A DNA stretch of 5,658 bases from an uncultured Alphaproteobacteria bacterium (lineage in GTDB: Bacteria > Pseudomonadota > Alphaproteobacteria > Caulobacterales > Caulobacteraceae), in NCBI GenBank assembly GCA_903928755.1, contig CAIYSH010000450.1, forward strand, positions 1 through 5,658. The letters are read 5' to 3'. Below, piece by piece: positions 5,633 to 5,658 of this stretch. The position numbers were made by a program, and so were the translations under genes. Position 1 is the first letter of the stretch, and the number at the start of each line of letters is the position of its first letter. Below the pieces are notes generated by a model. That model made no database searches, was not told where the DNA came from, and was given only the letters and a program-made list of their open reading frames with translations.

Positions 5633-5658
5633 ATGGCTATTGGCTTTATCATTCTGAA
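5633..5658 (+). CDS. Start of an unidentified downstream gene, cut by the window end
   Basis: An ATG at 5633 follows GGGGAGG (5618-5624) at 8 bases, the strongest ribosome binding site in the window, and opens the hydrophobic start MAIGFIIL, which stays open to the window edge. Eight residues are too few for a family call. The N-terminus could be the first beta-strand of a Rossmann-type enzyme, and in Caulobacter flagellin-modification (flm) genes for nonulosonic acid glycosylation lie near flagellin genes, so a sugar enzyme or glycosyltransferase is a guess from context only. Confidence 0.55.

Noticed and set aside
1..5658. CRISPR array, tRNA, rRNA, insertion sequence or phage attachment site
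   Set aside because: I saw no spaced direct repeats, cloverleaf structure, transposase or terminal repeats; the window is explained by a flagellar gene cluster.

Overview
The window is a flagellar filament locus, all on the + strand, from an alphaproteobacterium most like the Caulobacterales (Caulobacter/Asticcacaulis/Phenylobacterium type). This rests on three points: flagellins with the Caulobacter-style C-terminus (LQ-LQ-QQLG, SIAN, ILSLFR), a large C-terminal gene matching the FlaEY type known from Caulobacter, and a textbook Caulobacter late-flagellar promoter. GC is roughly 50-62% in lines I sampled, lower than C. crescentus, so a lower-GC relative is more likely. Genus is inference only.

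Layout. 1-289 is non-coding: a terminator-like hairpin for whatever lies upstream (5-40), FlbD/ftr-like enhancer half-sites (61-122), an IHF-like site (159-171), a near-perfect sigma-54 promoter (198-212) and a structured mRNA leader with two tandem hairpins carrying the same AAAAC loop plus a small hairpin over the ribosome binding site. 290-1117 is flagellin 1 (275 aa). 1118-1235 holds a strong hairpin and smaller dyads. 1236-1625 is a FlaG-family protein (129 aa, start corrected downstream). 1626-1809 is non-coding with only a defective sigma-54-like sequence. 1810-2637 is flagellin 2 (275 aa, start corrected), collinear with flagellin 1 and about half identical in its termini. 2638-2724 is a short gap with a small palindrome. 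2725-5568 is a 947-aa FlaEY-like protein with a beta-propeller of SBBP-type repeats flanked by flagellin/hook-IN-like modules. 5633 begins a further gene with a strong ribosome binding site, cut by the window edge.

How it fits together. Flagellins 1 and 2 are filament subunits; FlaG-family proteins affect filament assembly or length; FlaEY-type proteins are linked in Caulobacter to making a normal filament. Only flagellin 1 has a full set of late-gene control signals and a structured leader, so the two flagellins are probably not regulated alike. The leader is the best candidate for something little described: a tandem RNA element that could be the target of an FlbT/FlaF-type flagellin translation control.
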